From: Lysinibacillus sp. KCTC 33748
GTDB taxonomy: Bacteria > Bacillota > Bacilli > Bacillales_A > Planococcaceae
Assembly: GCF_002237755.1 (NCBI RefSeq)
Contig: NZ_MWSJ01000008.1
Location: 81,976-145,975, forward strand
Length of the DNA stretch: 64,000 nucleotides
Direction: 5' to 3'
Positions 46,108 through 55,750 of this stretch are shown piece by piece (within the stretch, counting starts at the first letter, position 1; every line of letters begins with the position of its first letter). The position numbers were made by a program, and so were the translations under genes. The notes under the pieces are model-generated. The model saw nothing but the letters and a program-made list of their open reading frames with translations, was not told the DNA's origin and did no database searches.

Positions 46108-47107
46108 GTAGCTTTTCAATGATGCTTTTCACAGTACCTGGTTGTTTCACTAAATAACTCTTTTCGCCCATCCACATCGATAAATAGTCGGCTTTACCCT
46201 GTTTTGCGCCTTCTTTACGAATAGTTGTAGTTAGATCATTTTGCAATGGATAAGGGGCTACAGTAGCATTCTTCATACGTTCGGTAAAACCATTTGCTAA
46301 GCCTCTTGCTGGTTTCCCAGAAAAAGCACGTGTAATCGTCGTTTGTTGTGCTTCCGATTGAAGCAAGGCATTTTTATAAAGAGGTGAAATTTCACACTCA
46401 TCTGCTACAAGTAAGGCTGTACCAATTTGAACCGCTTGTGCACCCATTGCTAGTGCTTTGCTTACGTCTTCCTTTGTAACAATGCCTCCAGCAGCAATAA
46501 TTGGTATGGAAATTTGCCCTACAACCTGCTGCAGTAAATCATGCAAATCAATTAATTGCAAAGGTTCCGTGAAGGAACCACGATGACCACCAGCTTCGCC
46601 ACCCTGAAGAACAACCGCTTGCATCCCTGCTTGTTCTACACGCTTCGCTTCCTCTAGTGTAGTAGCTGTACCAATAACATAAACTTGGTTGTCCTTTAAA
46701 CGATGAATGACATCTGCTGAAGGAATACCAAATGTAAAGGAACAAATGGCTACGTTTTCATCAAGAACAGCTTGTACTTGTTCTTCAAATACTTCCTTGG
46801 ACATGACACTTTGTACAGGTGATAGTCCAAGTTCATCATAAAACGGCTGTAGAGCCATTCGAGCTTTTTGAAGAACATCTATATCAATTCGTGGTTCTTC
46901 TTGTACAAATAAATTAATCGCAAATGGCTTTTTCGTTAGCTTTTTAACTTCCTGAATAAAGCTTTTTGTTTGCTCACCATCTAAATAGCCCGCTCCAATC
47001 GAGCCTAAAACACCTTGTTCTACACAGGCAGCCACAAATTTTGGCGTAGTTACACCAGCCATTGGCGCCTGTATTATTGGATATGATATTTCAAAAGTTT
47101 GTAGCAT
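46103..47107 (-). CDS. Nitronate monooxygenase / FabK-like flavoprotein (1)
   Basis: A 335-residue FMN-dependent TIM barrel of the 2-nitropropane dioxygenase family: IIQAPMAGVTTPKFVAACVEQ start, VVLQGGEAGGHRGSF (FMN phosphate and catalytic His region), IPIIAAGGIVTKEDVSKALAMGAQAVQIGTALL. Family members oxidise nitronates or act as enoyl-ACP reductase (FabK); which of the two is not decided by sequence alone. The ATG at 47107 (AAGGAG upstream) is chosen. Confidence 0.88.
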   Translation of the reverse strand: MLQTFEISYPIIQAPMAGVTTPKFVAACVEQGVLGSIGAGYLDGEQTKSFIQEVKKLTKKPFAINLFVQEEPRIDIDVLQKARMALQPFYDELGLSPVQSVMSKEVFEEQVQAVLDENVAICSFTFGIPSADVIHRLKDNQVYVIGTATTLEEAKRVEQAGMQAVVLQGGEAGGHRGSFTEPLQLIDLHDLLQQVVGQISIPIIAAGGIVTKEDVSKALAMGAQAVQIGTALLVADECEISPLYKNALLQSEAQQTTITRAFSGKPARGLANGFTERMKNATVAPYPLQNDLTTTIRKEGAKQGKADYLSMWMGEKSYLVKQPGTVKSIIEKLL

Positions 47108-47227
47108 AGCATTCACTCCTTACTATTATTGTAAACAAATCTTCCAATTATGACCACATTTTAAATAATAGAAACAAATTTTTCTATTAATAAAAAAGGG
47201 ACCTAGCTCTACTTTATATGTATATTA

Positions 47228-47260
47228 AAAAACCTACCCTTTTAAAAAAAGAGTAGGTCG
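47228..47260 (-). terminator. efp terminator
   Basis: CCTACCCTTTTAAAAAAAGAGTAGG stem-loop with T-run on the minus strand. Confidence 0.65.
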
Positions 47261-47274
47261 GATATTTTTATTCA

Positions 47275-47832
47275 TTACCCACGAGAAACGTAAGAACCTT
47301 CTTCAGTATTGATAATTAACATGTCACCTTGGTTTACGAAGAATGGCACTTGTACAATAAGACCTGTTTCAAGAGTTGCAGGTTTTGTACCACCTGAAGC
47401 TGTATCACCTTTAATACCAGGCTCTGTTTCTGTTACTTCTAGCGTAACAGTGTTTGGTAATTCAACACCTAACATTTCACTTTGGTATGATTGAATATGA
47501 ACTTCCATGTTTTCTTTTAAGAATTTTAATTCATATTCAATGGCAGCTGAAGCAAGTTCAGTTTGCTCATATGATTCTAAGTCCATGAAAACATGCTCAT
47601 CACCTTGTGCATAAAGGTATTGCATTTTACGGTTATCGATTTGTGCTTTTTCAACTTTCTCACCAGCACGGAAAGTTTTTTCATTTACTGAACCGTTACG
47701 TAGGTTACGTAATTTAGAGCGTACGAACGCAGCACCTTTACCTGGTTTAACGTGTTGGAAATCTAACACGCGATATAATTGGCCATCTACAATAATAGTT
47801 AGGCCTGTACGGAAATCGTTTACTGAAATCAT
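47275..47832 (-). CDS. efp: Translation elongation factor P
   Basis: A 185-residue EF-P relieving ribosome stalling at polyproline. N-terminal KOW-like domain with [15 protein letters not shown] (Lys32 at the tip loop), two OB domains, ends GSYVSRG. 18 bp downstream of pepP. Confidence 0.97.
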   Translation of the reverse strand: MISVNDFRTGLTIIVDGQLYRVLDFQHVKPGKGAAFVRSKLRNLRNGSVNEKTFRAGEKVEKAQIDNRKMQYLYAQGDEHVFMDLESYEQTELASAAIEYELKFLKENMEVHIQSYQSEMLGVELPNTVTLEVTETEPGIKGDTASGGTKPATLETGLIVQVPFFVNQGDMLIINTEEGSYVSRG

Positions 47833-47849
47833 TTGTGTTCCTCCATAGT

Positions 47850-48911
47850 TTACAAAATAATAAGTTCTTTTGACGAATGAGTTAGCAGTTCATTACCTGT
47901 CTCTGTGATTAAAATATCGTCCTCGATACGAACACCACCGATTCCTGGTAAATACACTCCTGGTTCAATCGTTACGGCCATACCTGGCTCTAGCACCGCT
48001 TCTGAACGCATTGATAAGCCAGGGCCTTCATGTACTTCAAGACCAATCCCATGTCCTAATGAATGACCAAATGCCTCGCCATATCCCTTTTCTTTTAAGT
48101 AGTTACGTGCAATCGCATCTGCTTGGATCCCTGTTAAGCCAGGGCCAACCTTTTCAAGTGCTAAAAGCTGGGAAGCAAGTACTGCGTTGTACATATCCAC
48201 TAATTTTTCAGATGGCTCGCCTACTGCAACAGTACGTGTAATATCCGAGATATAGCCATTGTACAGTGCTCCATAGTCTAATGTGACAAAGTCGCCTTTT
48301 TCAATCACTTTATTCGTTGCTACACCATGTGGTAAGGCTGAGCGAAGACCAGACGCAACAATTGTATCAAACGAGGACTGAGTTGCTCCTTGTTTACGCA
48401 TGAAAAATTCTAATTCATTCGAAACCTCAAGCTCTGTTTTACCTGGCTTGATGAAGTTTAAGATATGTGTAAATGCGTGATCAGCAATTTCACACGCAAC
48501 CTTAATAATATTAATCTCTTGTTGCGTCTTAATCAAGCGAATTTTTTCAATTAGCCCAGAAATCGGTACTAAATCAGCTTGAATATTATTTTTATATAGC
48601 TCATATGTGCCATAACTAACAGTATCTTTCTCAAAGCCCAATAATTTGATACCCATGTTTTTTACTTGCGTTGCAATTTCTTCAATGATTGTCGCCTCAT
48701 GTTTGACAATGTGGAAATCCTGTATTTGCGCGGCTGCTTGCTCTGTGTAACGAAAATCCGTGATAAACACAGCATCATTTTGAGACACGATTGCTACGCC
48801 CGCTGTCCCTGTAAAACCAGTCATATAACGACGGTTGTATCCGTTCGTAATTAAAATGCCATCGAGATTTTGTTCTTGAAGTGTCTTACGTAGCTTTTGC
48901 AATTTCAACAT
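47850..48911 (-). CDS. Xaa-Pro aminopeptidase (PepP/YqhT)
   Basis: A 353-residue metallo-aminopeptidase of the M24 family: creatinase N-terminal domain (about 1-125), pita-bread domain with metal ligands in [32 protein letters not shown] and [16 protein letters not shown]. Start ATG at 48911 has AGAGGGAGA upstream. Confidence 0.93.
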   Translation of the reverse strand: MLKLQKLRKTLQEQNLDGILITNGYNRRYMTGFTGTAGVAIVSQNDAVFITDFRYTEQAAAQIQDFHIVKHEATIIEEIATQVKNMGIKLLGFEKDTVSYGTYELYKNNIQADLVPISGLIEKIRLIKTQQEINIIKVACEIADHAFTHILNFIKPGKTELEVSNELEFFMRKQGATQSSFDTIVASGLRSALPHGVATNKVIEKGDFVTLDYGALYNGYISDITRTVAVGEPSEKLVDMYNAVLASQLLALEKVGPGLTGIQADAIARNYLKEKGYGEAFGHSLGHGIGLEVHEGPGLSMRSEAVLEPGMAVTIEPGVYLPGIGGVRIEDDILITETGNELLTHSSKELIIL

Positions 48912-48913
48912 AA

Positions 48914-49348
48914 TCAATTCTCCCTCTCAATAAATGTGCGTAGTGCCAGTTCATAGCCTTTCGTACCTAGTCCAGAGATTTGACCAAGGCATGCCGGAGC
49001 GAGATAAGAATGATGACGGAAAGCCTCACGTTTATGGATATTTGAAATATGTACTTCTATGACCGGCACAGAAATCCCTGCAATTGCATCATGTAAAGCT
49101 ATGCTTGTATGGGTATATGCACCGGGATTAAAGATAATACCATCATATTTTCCATCCTCCGCCTCATGCACCCAATCAACAAGTACCCCTTCATGATTAG
49201 ATTGACGAAACTCGACAGTAGCACCTAAAGACGCCGCAAGATTCTGAATATTGTTTTTCACATCTTCCAACGTCTCATAACCATAAATATGTGGCTCTCT
49301 TTTACCTAGTCGATTTAAGTTAGGTCCATTCAAACATAATAACTTCAC
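48914..49348 (-). CDS. aroQ: 3-dehydroquinate dehydratase type II
   Basis: A 144-residue shikimate-pathway enzyme: LLCLNGPNLNRLGKREPHIYG (catalytic Tyr22), NPGAYTHTSIALHDAI, VIEVHISNIHKRE. Begins with GTG behind GAGGCGA; overlaps neighbouring pepP only by spacing of 2 bp. Confidence 0.95.
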   Translation of the reverse strand: MKLLCLNGPNLNRLGKREPHIYGYETLEDVKNNIQNLAASLGATVEFRQSNHEGVLVDWVHEAEDGKYDGIIFNPGAYTHTSIALHDAIAGISVPVIEVHISNIHKREAFRHHSYLAPACLGQISGLGTKGYELALRTFIEREN

Positions 49349-49408
49349 GCATATTCGCCTCTTTCTATGTACTTGCCATTATTTTATCATACAAGGAGCA
49401 TACAGCAA

Positions 49409-49834
49409 CTAATTTCCTTTTTGTGCTGTATGCTCCTTCTGATGAAAGTTTGCAGTTTCAAGCAAGAAACGTAATAGACAAATAACAATGACCATAAAAG
49501 GAATCGATAATTTTTTAAAGGAAGAAGATTGTAAAGGTAAATCAAGAACAATCCATTCTAATGTGATTGACACGATAAGGCCGAGCATAAAAGATGAAAG
49601 CACAGCTGGGATAATATAAACATATCTCAACGTAATGTATAATAAAAACCCAATCATGAATAAGACTAAAATGAAAAAGCTCCATTGAAATAGTTTTGAA
49701 CTGCCTTCGAATAAATCCCACTTCTTATAAAAACCTATTGGATTCCATTTAATAAGATGAAAGTAATGAAGCCCCTTTAAACACAATGCTAAAACAAGCG
49801 CACCGACTAGCGATGTTATACTAGCTACTCTCAA
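49409..49834 (-). CDS. yqhR: YqhR-like membrane protein
   Basis: A 141-residue protein with four predicted membrane helices, including WNPIGFYKKWD between TM1 and TM2. Position next to yqhQ and aroQ matches YqhR. Starts with TTG behind AGGAGG. Function unknown. Confidence 0.82.
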   Translation of the reverse strand: MRVASITSLVGALVLALCLKGLHYFHLIKWNPIGFYKKWDLFEGSSKLFQWSFFILVLFMIGFLLYITLRYVYIIPAVLSSFMLGLIVSITLEWIVLDLPLQSSSFKKLSIPFMVIVICLLRFLLETANFHQKEHTAQKGN

Positions 49835-50004
49835 GTAAAATCCTCCTAACTTGTACTACGAGTTAATTTTTAAACGTTAATCATTCCCTAAACTGTACGA
49901 TTAGTGTATCCATATAGAAATTTTACTATGCGTAACTCTAGAGGTTTTTCACTAAATTTAGTACAATGGTACAGTTGAAATATATAAAGAGAGTGGTGTT
50001 AGCC

Positions 50005-50937
50005 TTGAGCAATTCACCTGTATACGGGGGACAAGCACAATTAGAGGGTGTAATGTTCGGAGGAAAGGAACATACGATTACTGCCATTCGCCGTAACGAT
50101 GATTCCATCGATTATTATCATTTTAAAAAAGTTCAAAACCCTATTTTACAAAAGCTTAAAAAAATTCCATTGATACGAGGCGTAGTAGCACTGATTGAAT
50201 CAGCTGGTTTAGGCTCTCGTCATATGCAATTTTCAGGGGACCGTTACGACGTTACACCTGGCGAAGAAGAAGAGCATAAAGAGGAAGGCTCAAGATTGCA
50301 AATGATTTTAGGGGTTGCAGTTGTAGGTATCCTTTCCTTTTTATTTGGTAAATTTGCCTTTACTTTAATTCCAGTATTTATTGCAGATTTTTTCTCTAAA
50401 TGGATTGAAGGAAAAACTGGCCAAATTTTACTTGAAAGTGGCATAAAGCTACTTTTACTACTTACCTATTTATATTTTATATCTTTAACACCACTTATTA
50501 AACGCGTATTCCAATATCATGGTGCAGAACATAAAGTGATTAACTGCTATGAAGCTGGTATGGAAATTACAGTGGAAAATGTACAAGCACAATCACGCTT
50601 ACACTATCGTTGCGGTAGTAGTTTTATGCTGTTTACCGTGTTTGTCGGCATGTTTTTATATTTCTTCGTGCCAACTGATCCACTTTGGTTACGCATTTTG
50701 GACCGTATTCTATTAATTCCAGTAGTTCTTGGGATTTCATTTGAAGTACTTCAAGCTACAAATGCGTGCCGCAATATTCCCGTGTTACGCTTCCTTGGCT
50801 ATCCAGGCTTATGGCTACAATTACTGACAACACGTGAGCCGAAAGACGACCAAGTAGAAGTAGCCATCGCATCATTCAATATGCTACTTCAAGTAGAGCA
50901 ACAACCAGAAATCGCAGCTACTTTGAATCATGATTAA
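50005..50937 (+). CDS. yqhQ: DUF1385 family membrane protein YqhQ
   Basis: A 310-residue protein: YGGQAQLEGVMFGGKEHTIT, IRGVVALIES, a four-helix membrane part (about 110-270) and YHGAEHKVINCYEAGMEIT, all typical for DUF1385. Function unknown, maybe metal-dependent. TTG at 50005 is chosen by comparison with family N-termini (LSNSPVYGGQA); an ATG at 49966 also opens the frame. Confidence 0.88.
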   Translation: MSNSPVYGGQAQLEGVMFGGKEHTITAIRRNDDSIDYYHFKKVQNPILQKLKKIPLIRGVVALIESAGLGSRHMQFSGDRYDVTPGEEEEHKEEGSRLQMILGVAVVGILSFLFGKFAFTLIPVFIADFFSKWIEGKTGQILLESGIKLLLLLTYLYFISLTPLIKRVFQYHGAEHKVINCYEAGMEITVENVQAQSRLHYRCGSSFMLFTVFVGMFLYFFVPTDPLWLRILDRILLIPVVLGISFEVLQATNACRNIPVLRFLGYPGLWLQLLTTREPKDDQVEVAIASFNMLLQVEQQPEIAATLNHD

Positions 50938-50942
50938 CAAAT

Positions 50943-51297
50943 CAATTATGCCTCGGAATAATTGATTCTGGAATCGGCTTTGTGCTTAGGCCTGCAGATG
51001 TTTTTTGTGCCAAAGCGCAGTGCTAACGTAGCGTCAGCAACATGTTTTTGTTTGTGCGAAAGCGAAGCGTCAGCAACATGTTTTTGTTTGCGAAAGCGAA
51101 GCGTCAGCAACATGTTTTTGTCTGTGCGAAAGCGGAGCGACAGCAACATGTTATTGTCTGTGTGAAAGCGAAGCGACAGCAACAACACGAGGGCCGACAC
51201 GAAGTCGGTCATTTCGGTAATGCCACAGGACGTGGCGCTTTTAGACTGAGTTCCTCTATTTCAGCGGATGTTTGAACAACCGCTGAAAGAAGTTAAA
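50943..51297. repeat. Dispersed structured repeat, copy E (longest)
   Basis: Left end CAATTATGCC-TCG-GAATAATTG, right end TTTCAGCGG..CCGCTGAAA then GAAGTTAAA. Between them lies a tandem array (51032-51183) of about four ~36-bp units based on CAGCAACATGTTTTTGTTTG and TGCGAAAGCGAAGCGT. Lies between the 3' ends of yqhQ and the second nitronate monooxygenase. Confidence 0.75.
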
Positions 51298-51338
51298 GGG
51301 CAAGTCCAACAGATATTTTTCGTTGGACTTGCCCTTTT
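51296..51338. terminator. Strong bidirectional terminator
   Basis: GGGCAAGTCCAAC pairs with GTTGGACTTGCCC, followed by TTTTA and flanked by A-run on the other side. Confidence 0.8.
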
Positions 51339-51355
51339 ATGTTAGAGATTCGTTA

Positions 51356-52264
51356 TTATAATGGTTGTACAGAAATTATTTGTTGCTTTGCTTTCTCGTA
51401 CTCCGCCTCCAATGTTATGAGTATTTCACGAACGGACTCTCGTTTGTCAATATTGGTAATGCCATGTCCAGCTGACCAAATATCTCGCCATGCCTTGATA
51501 TTAACAAGATGTGTTAAATCAACATCTTCTCTTGGCTTCAATGTCGCTGGATCAATTCCCTCCTTTAATAAGGATGGAATTAACACATTGACATGGACAC
51601 CGCTAAAAGCATCGGTATATAAAATATCTGAAGTGCCACTTTCAATTACCATGTTTTTGTACGCCTCAGGTGCATCTCCTTCATCACAAGCTAAAAATCG
51701 AGTACCCATATAGGCATAGTCTGCTCCCATTATTTGAGTAGCTAGTACGTCCGCACCGCTAGAGATGGAGCCAGATAAAATGATCGTTCCCGTAAAGAAT
51801 TTCTTAACCGCAGATACAAAGCCAAATGGATTTAGTTGCCCACCATGACCGCCAGCACCTGCACATACAAGAATTAGACCATCTACACCCGTTGCAGCAG
51901 ACTTTTCGGCATGCTTGACGTTCGCAACATCTGCATAGACCTTCCCACCATAGCCGTGCACAATGTCCATAACTCTCTTTGGATTACCGAGTGAAGTAAT
52001 GACAATTGGTGGCTGAAATTGTTCAATTAACTGTAAATCTTCTTCAAAACGTGTATTCGCTACAGGATGACAAATAAAATTGACTGCCCATAGCTCAGCA
52101 GGTAGCGCCTTTTTTATTTCTTCAAGCCACTCTGCACAAGTTGAAGCCGGTCTTGCATTTAATAACGGAAATGAACCGATAGCCCCTGCTCTACTAGCCT
52201 CAATAACCATCTTAGGATTAGAAACTAAAAACATCGGAGCAACCATAATTGGTAAACTAGACAT
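51356..52264 (-). CDS. Nitronate monooxygenase family flavoprotein (2)
   Basis: A 302-residue member of the same family as 46103-47107: MVAPMFLVSNPKMVIEASRAG, GLILVCAGAGGHGGQLNPFGF (catalytic His), GADYAYMGTRFLACDEGDAPE. The family usually has about 310-360 residues. An annotation as 2-nitropropane dioxygenase/NMO is the best available. Independent transcript with its own terminator. Confidence 0.85.
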   Translation of the reverse strand: MSSLPIMVAPMFLVSNPKMVIEASRAGAIGSFPLLNARPASTCAEWLEEIKKALPAELWAVNFICHPVANTRFEEDLQLIEQFQPPIVITSLGNPKRVMDIVHGYGGKVYADVANVKHAEKSAATGVDGLILVCAGAGGHGGQLNPFGFVSAVKKFFTGTIILSGSISSGADVLATQIMGADYAYMGTRFLACDEGDAPEAYKNMVIESGTSDILYTDAFSGVHVNVLIPSLLKEGIDPATLKPREDVDLTHLVNIKAWRDIWSAGHGITNIDKRESVREILITLEAEYEKAKQQIISVQPL

Positions 52265-52334
52265 ACACCCTCCCCCTTTATACTTATAATATTTCGAGAG
52301 ATTTCCTGAAAATCCTACTATTTAAATTCAAATT

Positions 52335-52646
52335 TCAGATTTGACCTCGCATCTTCCGTTGAAATAACAGAGTAGCGATCATAAAAATAATGACCGTATA
52401 CCCTAAAACGATAGCAAGTGGCACGAAAACATCTGAATATGCTCCACCTAGTACTGCACACGCCGCATGAACAGCATGGACAAATGGCAAAAATTGCGTG
52501 ATAGATTGAAATGTACCACCTCTCATGTCAGGCTTAAACCACGTACCACTAAACCAAGTTGATAAATTGACAAATAGCGCAAAGATACCCCCTACCTGTT
52601 TGTCCGTAAAAATCGTGCCTAGTAATAAACCAAAACCAATATACAA
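52335..52646 (-). pseudogene. ABC-2 transporter permease, C-terminal remnant
   Basis: 103 residues with the last TM helices of an ABC-2 permease (GGIFALFVNLSTWFSGTWF, then FLPFVHAVHAA). There is no ribosome-binding site and the protein starts inside a helix, so the N-terminal half and the ATP-binding partner have been lost. The breakpoint lies near 52650. Confidence 0.7.
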
Positions 52647-52813
52647 TTTGGGACCCCTCCTCTCAAAGAGGGCAGCAGTTTTCTAAATGAAGAAAAAATT
52701 GCCTACCTATCTTTATAACGAGATAAATGTAACCTTCAAATAAAGTTTGATCATTTTCTAGCTATTAATCTTCAATAATTACAGCCAATCGTCGAAAGTC
52801 ATTTCAACTAATT

Positions 52814-52840
52814 AAAAAACCGCCGAAATCCGGCGGCTTA
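52814..52840 (-). terminator. ABC-F terminator
   Basis: CCGCCG-AAAT-CCGGCGG with T-run on the minus strand. Confidence 0.75.
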
Positions 52841-52848
52841 TTTATTAT

Positions 52849-54303
52849 TCAATTTTGTATCAATTTTTTCTCATGAATATTCAATTGCAAATTTGCTACA
52901 TTTTTTATAAATTGTTGATCATGTGAAACAAATAGAATAGTGCCTTCATATCCAGTAATAAAGGTTTCTAATGCTTCTATAGCATAAATATCTAAGAAAT
53001 TAGTTGGTTCATCTAACAATAGAATATTATATTCACCTAAGAATAGCAGACATAGTTGGAGTCGAATAGCTTCTCCTCCACTTAAAGACTTTACACTTTT
53101 TTGTAAATCTGTACCAACAAACTGCATTGAATGTAAAACACTTCGTACAAATGGTTCATCGTATCCTGAACGATTTTTTACGAATTGCATAACTGTTGCA
53201 TCATTCGTGAAATGGTAACTCATTTGCTTGAAGTATCCTATTTTTGCTTTTGGAGAAATTATTAGATTATCATCCTTCTTTGCAATAAAGTCTAGCAATG
53301 TACTTTTCCCACTGCCATTGCTACCTGTAATCGCAATTTTTTTACCAAGTGGCAGTTGGAAACTAACATCTTCTAATAATAGTTTATTTTCAACTTGAAG
53401 TGTAAATCGCTCAACCATAATCGGGAACTTGTTATACAATTCTGTAGCTTTAGATTGACGGAAAACAATAGGTTTATTTTCTCTTACAGCTTCGACTTCC
53501 AGAAGTTTTTCCATTCGATTTTTAATAGCTTTAGCAGCACGTTGCATCGCTTTTGCACTCGTACCTTTGGACTTCGTCATAAACGACTTGTTCGGTAAGG
53601 CATTCGCTTCCCTTTTAGACATCCGCCCTGCTTGAGCAACCTTTTGAGCTTTTTTCATTTTTTCTTGCGCTGTTTTTTCGAGCCGGCTCTTTTCTTTCAC
53701 GAACTGTTCATGGGCTTGCTGTTGTTGCTCACGTTCTAACTGCTTTTGAACCACATATTCACTATAATTCCCTAAATAAACTCGGACCTTGCCTTCATGA
53801 ATTTCCCAAATTGTCGTGACTAGTTCGTCTAATACAGCACGGTCATGACTAATTAATATTAGCGCTCCATAATAATACCGAATTTCCTCTAATAAAAAGG
53901 AAATCCCCTCTTGATCCAAATGCGTTGTCGGCTCATCAATTAGTAATGCATCGTAATAGTTGGTAAACAACTGAGCAAGCTTCATCCTTGTCTGCTCGCC
54001 GCCACTTAAATGAACTGAATCTTTTGGTATATCTAATTTTCCAAGTAATACCGGGTCGGCTCCAAGAGATGTTGGTGCTTCAAGTTGTTCAAAACACCCG
54101 GACTCAACATGACGATACACTTTCCCTTTAGTTGGTTGAACCTTACCTGACAATAATTTTAATAGTGTACTTTTTCCTGCACCATTACTACCAACAATCC
54201 CAATACGGTCAAATTGGTGAATGGCTAACCGGTCGATCTTTAAGATTTCCTTATCTAAATAGGCTACTTCAACATTTTCTAATTCAAAACAGATTTTTTC
54301 CAT
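52849..54303 (-). CDS. ABC-F ribosomal protection protein (Msr/Vga-like)
   Basis: A 484-residue duplicated ABC ATPase without membrane domain. First NBD: Walker A GSNGAGKS (38-45), signature LSGGEQTRMKLAQ, Walker B DALLIDEPTTHLD; linker about 180-290 with a charged coiled coil (QLEREQQQQAHEQFVKEKSR); second NBD GSNGSGKS, LSGGEAIRLQ, LLLDEPTNFLD. ABC-F proteins of this size dislodge macrolides, lincosamides, streptogramins or pleuromutilins from the ribosome. The ATG at 54303 follows GGAGGTAGC. It is preceded by a leader with a small ORF and an intrinsic terminator, the usual control of such genes. Confidence 0.85.
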   Translation of the reverse strand: MEKICFELENVEVAYLDKEILKIDRLAIHQFDRIGIVGSNGAGKSTLLKLLSGKVQPTKGKVYRHVESGCFEQLEAPTSLGADPVLLGKLDIPKDSVHLSGGEQTRMKLAQLFTNYYDALLIDEPTTHLDQEGISFLLEEIRYYYGALILISHDRAVLDELVTTIWEIHEGKVRVYLGNYSEYVVQKQLEREQQQQAHEQFVKEKSRLEKTAQEKMKKAQKVAQAGRMSKREANALPNKSFMTKSKGTSAKAMQRAAKAIKNRMEKLLEVEAVRENKPIVFRQSKATELYNKFPIMVERFTLQVENKLLLEDVSFQLPLGKKIAITGSNGSGKSTLLDFIAKKDDNLIISPKAKIGYFKQMSYHFTNDATVMQFVKNRSGYDEPFVRSVLHSMQFVGTDLQKSVKSLSGGEAIRLQLCLLFLGEYNILLLDEPTNFLDIYAIEALETFITGYEGTILFVSHDQQFIKNVANLQLNIHEKKLIQN

Positions 54304-54424
54304 ATTCGCTACCTCCGAAATTTTTATCATTTCGTATCGATAGCAAGGATCGATACGAGCTTGTAAACTAAGCTCGTATCAATAAAAAAGTAGCATACCC
54401 ATTCAAAATCCCTCCTACATTTAA

Positions 54425-54459
54425 ATAAAATAAAAAATCACAGACGTCCTGTCTGTGAT
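54425..54459 (-). terminator. Leader terminator (attenuator) before the ABC-F gene
   Basis: On the minus strand ATCACAGAC-AGGAC-GTCTGTGAT followed by TTTTTATTTTATT, about 120 bp upstream of the coding start and between the leader peptide and the gene. An additional GAGGCTT..AAGCCTC hairpin lies just upstream (near 54495-54530) and could compete. Confidence 0.75.
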
Positions 54460-54685
54460 TTAGAGTAAAAGGAATTGCCTATCTTCATGAAAGTAGAGGC
54501 TTGAAGGTAACTGTCACCAAATAAGCCTCTCTCTTAGTAAAGGAAAATTACACAAAAATAAAGAAAGGCAGAATAATCCCTTTCTTCAAATTAGATAATT
54601 ATATTTAAAATGAAGATCATTAAAAAAGGACAGACTTATCCCGCTTACTCTGTGTTATACAAACAGAGTCTTTGACCGTATTGAA

Positions 54686-54724
54686 TTACTGGTTCAAAGT
54701 TAGGGACCATAGTCTAGGTATCAT
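54686..54724 (-). CDS. 12-residue leader peptide of the ABC-F gene
   Basis: AAGGAGGA is followed by ATG and encodes MIPRLWSLTLNQ then TAA. The stop lies in a possible antiterminator stem (CTTTGAACC pairs with GGTCAAAG, 54670-54700). A promoter-like TTGACT/TATACG pair (near 54793 and 54766) lies upstream. Antibiotic-stalled ribosomes on such an ORF typically open the downstream terminator. Inference from architecture. Confidence 0.6.
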   Translation of the reverse strand: MIPRLWSLTLNQ

Positions 54725-54865
54725 TTTTAATAATCCTCCTTACATTTTTAAAGGTACGCTATTTATCGTATAGAGACTTTGAAAAAAAGTCAATGGGAAA
54801 TTACAGTTACCCACCTTTATTTAAAGTTTGATTGTATTCCACTCTAAATACTTGATTGTACCGCA

Positions 54866-54918
54866 TTAAAAAATGCTATCGTTTTGAATATAGATTGATC
54901 AAAACGATAGCTTTCTTT
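54866..54918. terminator. Terminator after the AgrA-like gene
   Basis: GCTATCGTTTTGA and TCAAAACGATAGC flank a 12-nt loop, with runs of T on either side. Confidence 0.75.
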
Positions 54919-54997
54919 TATTTATAGTTCATACTAAACTTTCCATTTCCTTTTTTGATACATTTTTAACACTTGGGATATTATGAAGATCATACTA

Positions 54998-55741
54998 TTA
55001 TTCAATAACATTCATTTCTAATTTTTTCTGTACAGCTTTAATCATTCGAGCAGAACCATAGCAAGTTTCTCCATTTTCCATTAGAATTTCTTTCTTTTTT
55101 AAGTCCACTTCCTGAATATTGTCGATATTTACTACGTAAGAATTATGGCAACGAATGAAGCCTTCATACTCTTTTTCTATGTCTTTCAGCTTCCCATAAA
55201 ACTCCACTTGACGATTATCCAAATGTAAAACAACTTTATGTAATGGGGAGGATTCAAAAAACATGATATCATCATAATTGACACTAATAATTTTATCTGC
55301 AACTCTTTGAACGAATTTTTTATTGGATGTCTTGTTCATTACTTGCTTTCTTTCATTTGTCACCTTCAAACAGCTAACAATCTTGCTCTGTACAGAATCG
55401 ACATCATCTTTAATAATAAAATCCATCGCAGCTACTTTATAGATGAAATTTAAATATGTAAGTTCTGAGTGGGTTGTGATAAAAACAATATCACCTATTG
55501 GATCAACTTTTCTGATTTCCGCGCCAAGTGTGATACCATTCATCTCATGATTCAAGTCGATATCAAGAAAATATAAACCAGGTCGATTACTCTCCTTAAT
55601 ATAGGCTACTATTTCTTCTGGATCTGCAGTTGTTAGTATCAGTTGCATATCAAGGTTTTCAATCATTATGTAATTTGAAACATACCTGGCTATCTTTTCT
55701 CTTTGTTCCTTCTGATCTTCACAAATAAAAACATCTATCAT
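54998..55741 (-). CDS. AgrA/ComE-type response regulator (LytTR)
   Basis: A 247-residue regulator: receiver with Asp9 pocket and phospho-Asp60 (LYFLDIDLNHEMNG), LytTR DNA-binding domain at about 140-240 (ISVNYDDIMFFESSPLHKVV, GFIRCHNSYVVNIDNI). Forms an operon with the histidine kinase gene 9 bp upstream. No AgrB/AgrD peptide genes nearby. Confidence 0.88.
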   Translation of the reverse strand: MIDVFICEDQKEQREKIARYVSNYIMIENLDMQLILTTADPEEIVAYIKESNRPGLYFLDIDLNHEMNGITLGAEIRKVDPIGDIVFITTHSELTYLNFIYKVAAMDFIIKDDVDSVQSKIVSCLKVTNERKQVMNKTSNKKFVQRVADKIISVNYDDIMFFESSPLHKVVLHLDNRQVEFYGKLKDIEKEYEGFIRCHNSYVVNIDNIQEVDLKKKEILMENGETCYGSARMIKAVQKKLEMNVIE

Positions 55742-55750
55742 CTCAATCCC

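Noticed and set aside
46548..46745. ORF inside the nitronate monooxygenase gene in another frame
   Set aside because: Cys/Ser-rich frame shadow of a conserved enzyme.
51042..51275. Repetitive ORFs (MFLFVRKRSVSN type) over repeat copy E
   Set aside because: They are translations of the non-coding tandem repeat; other copies have different frames and stops.
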